Shown piece by piece: positions 14,890 through 22,794 of a DNA stretch of 37,033 nucleotides (position 1 is the first letter of the stretch; each line of letters begins with the position of its first letter). A program made the translations under genes and the position numbers. The stretch spans positions 1 to 37,033 of the forward strand of contig CAZRGV010000056.1 of the NCBI GenBank assembly GCA_964599655.1, in the 5' to 3' direction. The notes beneath the pieces are model-generated. The model was given only the letters and a program-made list of their open reading frames with translations, had not been told where the DNA came from and did not search any database. This stretch comes from CAZRGV01 sp964599655 (GTDB lineage Bacteria > Planctomycetota > Planctomycetia > Isosphaerales > Isosphaeraceae).

Positions 14890-16238
14890 TTCGATCCCGG
14901 AAGATCTCTCGGCGAATGGTCCTTCGAGGACTCGGCACGGCGATGGCCCTGCCCTGGCTCGAGGCGATGGCGCCCGCCGCTCTCATCGCCCGTCGTGGCG
15001 CGCGGAACGAGGTTCCCAAGCGGATGGCGTTCCTTTACGTTCCCAACGGCATCCACATGCAGGCCTGGACCCCGGAAAAGACCGGCGAGGACTTCGAGTT
15101 CCCCTCGACCCTTGAAGTTCTCAAACCGTTCAAGAACGACCTGCTCGTGCTCACGGGGCTGACCCAGGACAACGCCCGCGCCAAGGGAGATGGCGGTGGC
15201 GACCACGCCCGCGCCCTCGCCTGTTTCCTCACCGGCACGCACCCTCGAAAGACCGACGGCGCCAACATCAAGGCCGGCACCTCGGTCGATCAAATCGCCG
15301 CGCAAAAGATCGGCCACCTGACCCGCCTCCCCTCGCTGGAACTTGGCTGCGACCCGAGCGCCCAGGCCGGCAACTGCGACTCGGGCTATAGCTGCGCCTA
15401 CTCGTCGAACATCTCCTGGAGCTCCGAGTCGACTCCGGTCGCGAAGGAGGTCAACCCGCGCCTCGTCTTCGACCGGCTTTTCGGAAACGGCAACTCCGCC
15501 GAGATGGCCCGCAACCGGGGCCGTCGCGACCACTACCGCGAGAGCATCCTCGACTTCGTTTCCGAGGACGCCCGGCGCCTTCGCGATCGCCTCGGCTCCA
15601 GCGACGCCCGAAAGCTCGACGAGTACCTGACCAGCGTTCGAGACGTCGAGCGCCGGTTGGCCCGTGCCAGCGAACCGATCGAAGGAGCCCCCGAAGGCTA
15701 CGAGCGGCCTGGCGGCGTTCCCAAGGATTATCAAGAGCACATCCGTCTGATGGCCGACATGATCGCCCTGGCCTTCCAGGCCGACATCACCCGCGTCGTC
15801 ACCTTCGTCCTGGCCAACGAGGGCAGCAACCGGAGCTACCGCTGGCTCGAGGTTCCCGAAGGTCACCACGAGCTCTCGCACCATGGCGGCAACGCCGAAA
15901 AGCACGAGAAGCTCAAGAAGATCAACACGTTCCACGTCACACAGTTCGCCTACTTGCTCGAACGGCTCAAGGCGATTCCCGAGGGGGAGGGCAACGTCCT
16001 CGATAACTCGATGATCGTCTACGGCAGCGGGATCGGCGACGGCAATCGCCACAACCATGACGACCTGCCGATCCTCCTGGCGGGTCGAGGCGCCGGAACC
16101 ATCAAGCCCGGCCGTCATGAAAAATACGAGCATAACACCCCGCTGAACAATCTCTATCTCTCGTTGCTCGACCGCATGGACGCCTCGGTCGACGTCCTCG
16201 GCGATAGCAAGGGACGGCTCGGAAAGCTGGAGGGCTGA
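14886..16238 (+). CDS. DUF1552 domain-containing Tat-exported protein
   Basis: Protein of 450 residues. The N-terminus carries a twin-arginine type signal (SRRMVLRGLGTAMALPWLEA). The DUF1552 body is recognised from KRMAFLYVPNGIHM, GGDHARALACFLTG, LPSLELGCDPSAQAGNCDSGYSCAYS and the His-rich GHHELSHHGG motif, then VLDNSMIVYGSGIGDGNRHNHDDLPILLAG, which resembles the alkaline-phosphatase-like DUF1501 fold and suggests metal binding. Enzymatic activity is unknown. The ATGA overlap with the DUF1592 gene and the known frequent pairing of these families in planctomycetes indicate one operon and a joint periplasmic function. Confidence 0.93.
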   Translation: MIRSRKISRRMVLRGLGTAMALPWLEAMAPAALIARRGARNEVPKRMAFLYVPNGIHMQAWTPEKTGEDFEFPSTLEVLKPFKNDLLVLTGLTQDNARAKGDGGGDHARALACFLTGTHPRKTDGANIKAGTSVDQIAAQKIGHLTRLPSLELGCDPSAQAGNCDSGYSCAYSSNISWSSESTPVAKEVNPRLVFDRLFGNGNSAEMARNRGRRDHYRESILDFVSEDARRLRDRLGSSDARKLDEYLTSVRDVERRLARASEPIEGAPEGYERPGGVPKDYQEHIRLMADMIALAFQADITRVVTFVLANEGSNRSYRWLEVPEGHHELSHHGGNAEKHEKLKKINTFHVTQFAYLLERLKAIPEGEGNVLDNSMIVYGSGIGDGNRHNHDDLPILLAGRGAGTIKPGRHEKYEHNTPLNNLYLSLLDRMDASVDVLGDSKGRLGKLEG

Positions 16239-16442
16239 TCCCCGGGTTCCCGAGCGTTGGCTCCGTTCGAACCTTCGCGGGGCGCGGTCCGTGACGCCGG
16301 ACGTCGACCGTTCCGGAGTCTCGTGCCGTGCCCCGCGCGCGTTCCGGAATCCGCGCTTCTCTCTACCGGACCATTCGGCCGTGTGCGAAGATCATTCACA
16401 TACCGAATCCACCCAGGTCTGGTTCCTCTTGAGAGCGCAGCC

Positions 16443-17318
16443 ATGCGATGGAAAGGCCGGCGAGAAAGCGAGAATGTCGAGGATCAGCGTGGGACGCCTC
16501 CCGCGCGTCTGATGGTCGGCGGCGGCCTGGGCACCTTGATCCTGATCGTCGTGGCCGTCCTCTTCGGCGCGGATCCCGCGGCGCTGCTGAACCTCCTCCA
16601 GCAGAACGCTCCGCCCGCGCCCCAAGGGGCTCCGGCTCCTGGCCAGGCTGGTGCCCCGAATCCCGAGGACGACGAACGGAAGCAGTTCGTTTCGGTCGTG
16701 CTGGCCGACACCGAGGACGTCTGGACCGACCTGTTCCGCGCGATGGGCCGCTCCTACAAGGAACCCAAGCTGGTTCTGTTCTCCAATCAGGTTTCGTCCG
16801 CCTGCGGCCTGGCCGACGCCGCGGTTGGGCCGTTCTACTGCCCCGGCGACGAAAAGGTTTACCTCGACCTCGCCTTCTTCGATGAGTTGAAGCAACGTTT
16901 CAAGGCCCCCGGCGACTTCGCCCAGGCCTACGTCATCGCCCATGAAATCGGCCACCACGTGCAGAACCAGCTCGGCATCAGCGAGAACGTCAGCGCCCAG
17001 CGTCGGCGCCTGAGCCCCGAGCAATACAACCGGCTCTCCGTCCGCCTCGAGCTCCAGGCCGATTTTCTCGCGGGCGTCTGGGCCCACCACGCGCAAGCGT
17101 CCAGGCAGATCCTCGAATCGGGCGACGTCGAGGAAGCGCTTGCCGCGGCCAACGCCATCGGCGACGATCGCCTCCAGCGCCAGGCCCAGGGCTACGTCGT
17201 GCCCGATTCCTTCACGCATGGAACCTCCGCGCAGCGGGTCCGCTGGTTCCGTCGCGGCCTGCAAACCGGCGAGCTCTCGCAAGGCGACACGTTCAATACC
17301 GACGACGACGAACTCTGA
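16443..17318 (+). CDS. Neutral zinc metallopeptidase (YpfJ/Zn_peptidase family)
   Basis: Protein of 291 residues. It has an N-terminal cytosolic stretch with the family signature MRWKGRRESENVEDQRG, one transmembrane segment (about 25-43, GGLGTLILIVVAVLFGA), a Pro/Ala-rich linker and a peptidase domain. The zinc site HEIGHH is at 167-172, preceded by FYCPGDEKVYLDLAFFDEL and followed by LELQADFLAGVWAHH, whose Glu is the likely third ligand. GYVVPDSFTHGTSAQRVRWFRRGL is the conserved C-terminus. Substrates of this family are unknown. The ATG at 16443 fits the family N-terminus; the longer open frame upstream to 16257 is noncoding-like. There is a 204-base gap after the DUF1552 gene, so it may have its own promoter. 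Confidence 0.93.
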   Translation: MRWKGRRESENVEDQRGTPPARLMVGGGLGTLILIVVAVLFGADPAALLNLLQQNAPPAPQGAPAPGQAGAPNPEDDERKQFVSVVLADTEDVWTDLFRAMGRSYKEPKLVLFSNQVSSACGLADAAVGPFYCPGDEKVYLDLAFFDELKQRFKAPGDFAQAYVIAHEIGHHVQNQLGISENVSAQRRRLSPEQYNRLSVRLELQADFLAGVWAHHAQASRQILESGDVEEALAAANAIGDDRLQRQAQGYVVPDSFTHGTSAQRVRWFRRGLQTGELSQGDTFNTDDDEL

Positions 17319-17473
17319 TCGCGGTGCCGTGCGACAGGGAGCGGTCTGATTCGCGACGCTCTGAGGCGTGGTTTCGTGGGTTGCCCCAGTCGGCCTCGGC
17401 CCTGTTCCTCGTGTCATGCCATCCCGTAGGATCGGTCGGATCGCATTCAGCATCCCGCTGGAGAGGCCAACGC

Positions 17474-17715
17474 GTGAGCATCGAGACGGCACGCCGCTTC
17501 TTCCTCGGGTGCTCGGTCCTTAAGACGGGGAGCTCCTGGTCTGGCTCGGGGTTGGCACCCTCGGGCGGGACTGGCTGAGCCGCCTCTGGAGCCGGTGGTT
17601 CCGGCTCTCGCTCGAACGGGTCGACATCTTCCATTTCGCCGGCATGACCCTCGACAAGGTCGGCATCCTGCTCTTCAACATCGTCTCGTGTAACGCGCTG
17701 GATCTCGTCCGATGA
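17474..17715 (+). pseudogene. Frameshifted DUF6868-like small membrane protein gene
   Basis: GTG 17474, preceded by GGAGAGG, opens with SIETARRFFLGCSVL in one frame. From 17530 the continuation lies in another frame, ELLVWLGVGTLGRDWLSRLW then RWFRLSLERVDIFHFAGMTL and GILLFNIVSCNALDLVR, ending at TGA 17713-17715. Together they match my recollection of the roughly 80-residue DUF6868 family (two membrane helices around a WFRLS-FD-FHYAG core). One missing base near 17520-17529 explains the break. It could be a true pseudogene or a sequencing error at this spot. Function of the family is unknown. Confidence 0.6.
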
Positions 17716-17873
17716 CGAGCATCCTTCGAGATCGGGAAGAATGCCCCCAAAAGCCGTCCGCGAACTTCCCTCGAAAAGACTCCGACCGAGGCGCGGGGCG
17801 AGTCGGATCGACCGCGCCGCCAACCGCGACCCGCGGCGCGGTCCACAACCCGAAACCCCAACGGAGCAGGCCG

Positions 17874-19202
17874 ATGAATCCGACGCGAAGGCAGTTCCTC
17901 CAAGCGGCCGGTACCCTCGCGGCGACCTGGGGAGGCCATCAAGCGGCTGTCGGCGAAGGCTCGGAGGAAGAGCCAGCGCCCTTCGTGCTCAAGGGTCAAA
18001 CCAAGCCCGAGCCACGGGTCGTGCTGCCGACTGACGCCCTGGCTCCGCCGACCGGCCCGAAAAAGCGAATCGCGGCGATCACAACCGCGTACTTTAAATA
18101 TTCTCATGCCGATGACATTATTACCAAGTTCATCGAAGGCTATGCCATCGCCGAGCGCGTGCACCAGCCGCATTGCGAGGTCGTGAGCCTTCGGATCGAG
18201 CAGTTCCCCGAGACCGACATCGGCCGGGGAATGGCGGCTCGCTACGGCCTCCGGCTGGCGAGTTCCGTGCGGGATGCCCTGACGCTCGGCGGCGATCGGT
18301 TGGCCGTGGACGGGGTCCTCATCGTCGGCGAGCACGGCGATTATCCGCACAACGGCAAGGGCCAGCACCTCTACCCAAGGCGACGGCTCTTCGAGGAGGT
18401 CGTCACGGCTTTCGACCAGTCTGGTCGAAGTGTGCCGGTCTACAACGACAAGCATTTCTCCTATGACTGGCTCTCGGCGAAGTGGATGTACGACCAGTCG
18501 CGCCGGCTTGGCTTTCCCCTGATGGCCGGCTCGAGTGTCCCGGTCGCGTGGCGGCATCCGGCGCTGGTGTTTCGACCGGGGATCACGCTCCGAGACGCCC
18601 TGTCGGTCGGGTTCAGCGACCTTGAGGCGTATGGGTTTCACGCGCTCGAGCTGCTCCAGGCCTTTGTCGAGAAGCGCCACGGCGGCGAGACCGGCGTGGC
18701 GGCCGTACAATGCCTGGAAGGCGACTCGACGTGGGACGCGGCCGCGGCGGGCCGTTGGCGCACCGAGCTGTTGCGTGCGGCCCTGCGCACGGTGCCCGAC
18801 GCCAGGGTTCCGGGCCCGAGCGTCGCGGACCTCCGCCGGATCGATCCCCATGCCGCAGTCTTCCTGGTCCAATACCGTGATGGCTTCCGCGCCGCGGCGT
18901 ACCTTGCGCGCGGCCTGGTCAATGAGTTCGCCTTCGCCGCCGACGTCGCGGGGCGCCCCGACCCGGTCGGTTGTTGGTGCGAGCTGAACAAGCCCCAGCG
19001 GGACCACTTCAGCTTCCTCTGCAACCACATCGAGGTCATGTTCCGCACCGGGCGGCCGAGCTACCCGGTCGAGCGAACCTATCTGGTGACCGGCATGCTG
19101 GCCGCCCTGTTGGATTCGCGCGCCCAGGGTGGCCGGCGCATCGAGACGCCGCACCTTCGCGACATCGGATACACGCCGGCTCCGGAATGGACCGAGGGTT
19201 GA
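17874..19202 (+). CDS. Tat-exported protein of unknown function
   Basis: Protein of 442 residues from ATG 17874 (GGAG about 6-8 bases upstream). It begins with a Tat signal, TRRQFLQAAGTLAATWGG, so it is exported folded and possibly carries a cofactor. The mature part starts with KKRIAAITTAYFKYSHADDI and includes DGVLIVGEHGDYPHNGKGQH, PVYNDKHFSYDW, FPLMAGSSVPVAWRHP and CWCELNKPQRDHFSFLCNHIE. The His/Asp-rich segments (GEHGDY, RDHFSFLCNH) suggest a metal site, but I do not recognise the family beyond its resemblance to secreted proteins of planctomycetes and relatives. The upstream frame to 17712 is not used. The P450-like gene starts 6 bases after its stop, which suggests cotranscription. Confidence 0.85.
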   Translation: MNPTRRQFLQAAGTLAATWGGHQAAVGEGSEEEPAPFVLKGQTKPEPRVVLPTDALAPPTGPKKRIAAITTAYFKYSHADDIITKFIEGYAIAERVHQPHCEVVSLRIEQFPETDIGRGMAARYGLRLASSVRDALTLGGDRLAVDGVLIVGEHGDYPHNGKGQHLYPRRRLFEEVVTAFDQSGRSVPVYNDKHFSYDWLSAKWMYDQSRRLGFPLMAGSSVPVAWRHPALVFRPGITLRDALSVGFSDLEAYGFHALELLQAFVEKRHGGETGVAAVQCLEGDSTWDAAAAGRWRTELLRAALRTVPDARVPGPSVADLRRIDPHAAVFLVQYRDGFRAAAYLARGLVNEFAFAADVAGRPDPVGCWCELNKPQRDHFSFLCNHIEVMFRTGRPSYPVERTYLVTGMLAALLDSRAQGGRRIETPHLRDIGYTPAPEWTEG

Positions 19203-19208
19203 TCGAAG

Positions 19209-20255
19209 ATGGATGAAGCCGATCGGCCCGTTGAGCCTCACTTCGATCGCGCGCTCGGTGCCTGGGTCCTGACGCGTTATGCCGACGTCTCCGCCGCGCT
19301 ACGAGACCCGCGGTTGTCGGTCTCGGGCCCAGGCGACGACGGGGACGCGGCCCACGTCACGGTGCGTGACGCGGTGGCCCTTCGGTTCACACCGGCACGC
19401 CTGGCCGACTGGCGCGCCGAGTTCGGAACGACCGCCCTCGCCCTGGTCGAGGCTCTGCCCGAGGACCTGCCCTTGGACCTCGTGCGGGCGTTCGCCCGGC
19501 CCTGGTCGGTCTCGCTCGCGGTCCAGGTGACCGGCGCCGCACCCGAGGACACCGAACGTCTCGACCGGCTCGCTCGCGACGTGTTCCTCGCGGCCGCTTC
19601 CGCGACGGATTCGGCAGTTCCGCCACCGGCGCAAGCCGCCGTCGCGGAACTGGCGCGCCACTTCCCCGATACCGGCGCGACCGCCAAGGTCCAGACGTTC
19701 ATCGCGCTCTCGCAAACGCTGCCAGGGCTCCTCGCCGGCGGCTGGCTCGAGCTCGTCCGGCGTCCGGATCAAGCCGACGGCTTGCGGTCAAGGCCCGAAC
19801 TCATGCCCGGCGCGGTCGAGGAGCTACTGCGCCACGCCGGCCCCTCGCGAGCGGTCTTCCGGCGCGCGCGGAGCGAGACGTCGATCGGTGGCGTGCCGAT
19901 CGCTCCAGGTGATCGGGTCATCCTCAGGCTCTCAGCGGCCGCGGGCACCATGGTGTCGCTCTCCACCGCGGCGGCGAACCACGACCCGGCGCGGTTTCCG
20001 AATCCGGACCGGCTCGACGTCCGACGTGATGCCGCGGGACACCTGGCGTTCGGCGCCGGGGCCTGCTCCTGCCCCGGAGCGCCGTTGATCCGCGTTGCGG
20101 TCGCGGTCGCGACGGAGGCCCTGCTCCGCGTCACGAGCGCGGTCGAACCGGTGGGCGAGGCGGCATGGATTGGCGGCTTCGCGATCCGGGCACCAGCCTC
20201 GCTTCCGGTTGTGCTCCGACGCCAGCGGCCCGAACGCCCCAACTCGACGGCGTAA
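19209..20255 (+). CDS. Divergent, short cytochrome P450
   Basis: Protein of 348 residues, against about 400 for typical bacterial P450s. The C-terminal heme loop is recognisable as HLAFGAGACSCPGAPLIR, with Cys of SCPG as the probable thiolate ligand; the usual His two residues before it is changed (ACSC instead of H-C). The K-helix has EELLRHAGPSRAVFRRA, so Glu and Arg of ExxR are present. The I-helix segment reads FIALSQTLPGLLAGG, where the usual AGxET proton-relay motif has become ALSQT. It starts close to typical P450 residue 40-50 (RALGAWVLTRYADVSAALRDPRLS). Substrate unknown, and activity is doubtful or unusual. Its partner gene just upstream encodes an exported Tat protein, while this product has no signal and should be cytosolic. 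Confidence 0.85.
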   Translation: MDEADRPVEPHFDRALGAWVLTRYADVSAALRDPRLSVSGPGDDGDAAHVTVRDAVALRFTPARLADWRAEFGTTALALVEALPEDLPLDLVRAFARPWSVSLAVQVTGAAPEDTERLDRLARDVFLAAASATDSAVPPPAQAAVAELARHFPDTGATAKVQTFIALSQTLPGLLAGGWLELVRRPDQADGLRSRPELMPGAVEELLRHAGPSRAVFRRARSETSIGGVPIAPGDRVILRLSAAAGTMVSLSTAAANHDPARFPNPDRLDVRRDAAGHLAFGAGACSCPGAPLIRVAVAVATEALLRVTSAVEPVGEAAWIGGFAIRAPASLPVVLRRQRPERPNSTA

Positions 20256-20287
20256 GTGGCGCCGTCAAGCCCTCGGCGATGAGGCCA

Positions 20288-21076
20288 TTATGCGCGGAGC
20301 TGGAAATCCAGCTCCGCGCTCATCCGGCGTCTCGTGTCCCGGTCGGGCATCGGGTTCGACGGCCTTGATGGCGCCTCGTCGTAGGTCCGACCTTCGAGCG
20401 CCTTTCCCTTGCGCGCTCCGCCCCACTGCTTGAAGAAGAGCGGCACACCGGCCTCACGGCACTGGTCGCGAATCGAAAGCACCCATTCCGGCCGCATCGG
20501 CCGCGATCCAGGACCACTCTCGCCGCCGACGATCACCCAGCCGATCCCCGAAAGATCAATCGGCCCCAGATCCTCCAGCAACGGCTCGACCGACAGCATC
20601 CGCAAACCGGCCGGGGTCCCCCGTAGGTGCTCGAGCCTCGGCAAGCCGTGCCTGCGATCCTCGACGCTCACTCCCCACCAGATGTGCGGCGCGTTCGTCG
20701 CGAAGGCAAGCCGTGTTCGAAGCAGGTCGCGCATCCGCTCCGATCGCTTGGTCAACACCTGATACGTATGCCAATTCGCGCGCGCCATCACGCGAACCAC
20801 CACCTCGATGTACGAGTCCGGCACGTCCTTGTGAAACAGGTCACTCATCGAGTTGACGAAGACCATGCTCGGCCTCGGCCAGCGGAACGGATCGGCCAGC
20901 CGCTCGGGCACCAGCCGGAGGTCAAACCCCTGCTCGTACGGGTGCCCCACGACGCCTCGAAACCGCTCGGCGAATCGTTCCGCGTAGCAATGCGCACAAC
21001 CCGGGCTGATCTTGGTACAGCCTCGAAGCGGGTTCCAGGTGGCGTCGGTCCATTCGATGCGGGTCTTCGCGCTCAT
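20288..21076 (-). CDS. DUF5131 (phage Gp37/Gp68-like) protein
   Basis: Protein of 262 residues. The family signature is TRIEWTDATWNPLRGC followed by TKISPGCAHCYAERFA: Cys20, Cys27 and Cys30 form a Cx6CxxC cluster reminiscent of radical-SAM iron-sulfur sites. VFVNSMSDLFH, QVLTKRSERM, WWGVSVED, LSVEPLLEDLG and WVIVGGESGPG are further conserved blocks. First known from mycobacteriophage proteins Gp37/Gp68; biochemical role unknown. The start lies 6 bases after the stop of the gene upstream on this strand, so it is probably the last gene of the DUF1501-Uma2 transcript. Its last codons and stop overlap a 12-bp hairpin (20292-20319). Confidence 0.92.
   Translation of the reverse strand: MSAKTRIEWTDATWNPLRGCTKISPGCAHCYAERFAERFRGVVGHPYEQGFDLRLVPERLADPFRWPRPSMVFVNSMSDLFHKDVPDSYIEVVVRVMARANWHTYQVLTKRSERMRDLLRTRLAFATNAPHIWWGVSVEDRRHGLPRLEHLRGTPAGLRMLSVEPLLEDLGPIDLSGIGWVIVGGESGPGSRPMRPEWVLSIRDQCREAGVPLFFKQWGGARKGKALEGRTYDEAPSRPSNPMPDRDTRRRMSAELDFQLRA
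20292..20319 (-). terminator. Hairpin overlapping the end of the DUF5131 gene
   Basis: GCGCGGAGCTGG (20292-20303) pairs perfectly with CCAGCTCCGCGC (20308-20319) around a 4-base AAAT loop. It lies in the last codons of the minus-strand gene and 36 bases after the convergent P450 stop, so it could end transcription from both sides. No T-tract is visible on either strand. Confidence 0.5.
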
Positions 21077-21082
21077 GGACGT

Positions 21083-22063
21083 TCAATCATCCTTGCGCCA
21101 GCCGGTCGCATCGATTCGCTTCAGCTCGGCGTCCAGATCGTCCCCTTCGTAGAACGAGAGCCACCCCTTGAGCCGTCGCGTTGCGCCGGGCGGGCAGTCG
21201 GGAAATTTCGGATCGGCGTGGAGGCAAGGGACGGGGGCATTGCCCCAGGCGCGCTGGATCGGTTCCCAGCCGGTGATGATCCATCGTTTCCCGTCCTCCG
21301 ATCGGCAGGCCACATACGGCGGCTGGAACACCTTGTTGTCGTTGGTCTGGGCCGTGAACCCGTTTGCCCCCTTGAGCATCACGCAGTTCTGCACGCGAAG
21401 ATCACTCAAGGTTTGATCGGTGCCGTTTGTCAGCCACAACGCCATCCGAACCGCGTCTTTACCGGGCCGAACCGTCGCGCCGAACGCGATGCCATTCGGC
21501 AAGGTCCTCTGGTTTTCGAGCGATCCATCGGGATGCACGGTCCACTCGACCGGCTCCAACGTCAACCCTTGCTTGGTCCAGACCGTTGGGACGTGGGTAT
21601 GGGCCAGGTAGGTCAGGCCCAGATTTGACCAGATCGCCTCGGGCAGGTCGACCACGACGTAGCTCGAATCCTCCCAGGGTGTGAACACGCTGATCTTCGT
21701 GTCGCGCTGCGGATGCACCGCGCCGTCGAGAAAACCGATCCTCGGATGCCGCCCGCCCGGATACGGGACCACCCGCAACGGGCCCCCCCCTGGCCGCGCT
21801 GGCTTGGTCTCGGGCCGGATGTCGAACCGTTTGAGCGCCGCTTCGATCTCCTCCTCACCGAGCCCCGTCGCGGCTTTGATTTCTTGGAGCGAGAAGTGAT
21901 GATCCCAGACCATGTTCTCCAGCCATCGCCGCAGCTCGGCGTCGTTCCGAGGCCGACGGCCCTCGTCGTTCGCCCCCGAGGCCGTCGAGGCCAGCACCCC
22001 GACGAGTCCCAGCGCGAGCAAACCGAGTCCGGATCGAAATCGCGACCATGGAGAGGATGTCAT
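21083..22063 (-). CDS. Exported protein of unknown function with HTH-like segment
   Basis: Protein of 326 residues from ATG 22063, chosen because it begins with a signal peptide (SRFRSGLGLLALGLVGVLASTASGA). The open frame extends 29 codons further without any such logic. Residues about 40-78 (AELRRWLENMVWDHHFSLQEIKAATGL then EEEIEAALKRF) resemble a helix-turn-helix, which is odd in an exported protein. The rest (PYPGGRHPRIGFLDGAVHPQRDTKISVFTPW, THVPTVW, LPNGIAFGATVRPG, NCVMLKGANGF, CRSEDGKRWIITGWEP) is beta-rich and of no family I recognise, though it resembles planctomycete hypothetical proteins. It lies 93 bases after Uma2 and 6 bases before DUF5131 on the same strand. Confidence 0.8.
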   Translation of the reverse strand: MTSSPWSRFRSGLGLLALGLVGVLASTASGANDEGRRPRNDAELRRWLENMVWDHHFSLQEIKAATGLGEEEIEAALKRFDIRPETKPARPGGGPLRVVPYPGGRHPRIGFLDGAVHPQRDTKISVFTPWEDSSYVVVDLPEAIWSNLGLTYLAHTHVPTVWTKQGLTLEPVEWTVHPDGSLENQRTLPNGIAFGATVRPGKDAVRMALWLTNGTDQTLSDLRVQNCVMLKGANGFTAQTNDNKVFQPPYVACRSEDGKRWIITGWEPIQRAWGNAPVPCLHADPKFPDCPPGATRRLKGWLSFYEGDDLDAELKRIDATGWRKDD

Positions 22064-22156
22064 AATAGAGATTCTCAAGGATTCCGAGGAGATCACTTGT
22101 TGCTTCAACGTGTCAATCGCCCATGATGGGTCCTGCGAGCGCGAAGGCACCCACCA

Positions 22157-22771
22157 TCAAGACAGGATGTCGCGGACCGCGATCCGGCCGATCTCGACGC
22201 CATCGAGAACGACCGGGACGTGCTCGTCGAATCCAACGACTCGAGAGGCGGGGTAGGTCGTTTCCCCGGGGGCGCCGGTCGGACTCGAATAGATCTCGAA
22301 CCGTCGATCCGGCAGGTTGACGATCCAGTAAACCGGAATACCCGCGCGACCGTACGTGCGGGCCTTGGCCGCTCGATCTCGATCGAGCGACGTGTCGGCG
22401 ACCTCGATCACCAGAGCGGCATCCCGGGCTTGGGGTAGCTTCACGATCTTCGATGGCCGCTCTCCTCGCATCACGACCAGGTCGGGCTCGGGTAGCCCGT
22501 CCGTCGTCTCCAGCGGATCCTCCTTGTTGAGGTGCCAGCCAGGCGGAAGCAACGAGGTCAAGGCCGCGATCAGCTTGTAAACGGCGTCGAGATGCTCCGG
22601 GCCCTTGGTCATTTTCGGAACGATCCACCCCTCCAGAAGCTCGACCTGGTCCTCCTCATCGAGGATGCCGGCGCGAACCATCTGGAGATACTGGTCGACG
22701 CTCAGACGGCAAACCGGAGTATCGGGGATCGCGGGCGGCTCGACCGTCGTCGAATGCGTGCCGACAGCCAT
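22157..22771 (-). CDS. Uma2 family endonuclease-like protein
   Basis: Protein of 204 residues of the Uma2 family (PD-(D/E)xK nuclease superfamily), abundant in cyanobacteria and planctomycetes; function uncertain. Conserved elements: LSVDQYLQMVRAGILDEEDQVELLEGWIV (Glu-rich first helix), LPEPDLVVMRGE (catalytic Asp), ALVIEVADTS (Glu) with KARTYGRAGIPVYWIVN, and RRFEIYSSPTG. The putative PD-ExxK residues are present, so it could be active. It starts at ATG 22771 only 23 bases after the DUF1501 stop, so the two are probably cotranscribed. Confidence 0.93.
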   Translation of the reverse strand: MAVGTHSTTVEPPAIPDTPVCRLSVDQYLQMVRAGILDEEDQVELLEGWIVPKMTKGPEHLDAVYKLIAALTSLLPPGWHLNKEDPLETTDGLPEPDLVVMRGERPSKIVKLPQARDAALVIEVADTSLDRDRAAKARTYGRAGIPVYWIVNLPDRRFEIYSSPTGAPGETTYPASRVVGFDEHVPVVLDGVEIGRIAVRDILS

Positions 22772-22794
22772 CGGGGCCCTCCTCGCGGTCGTCC

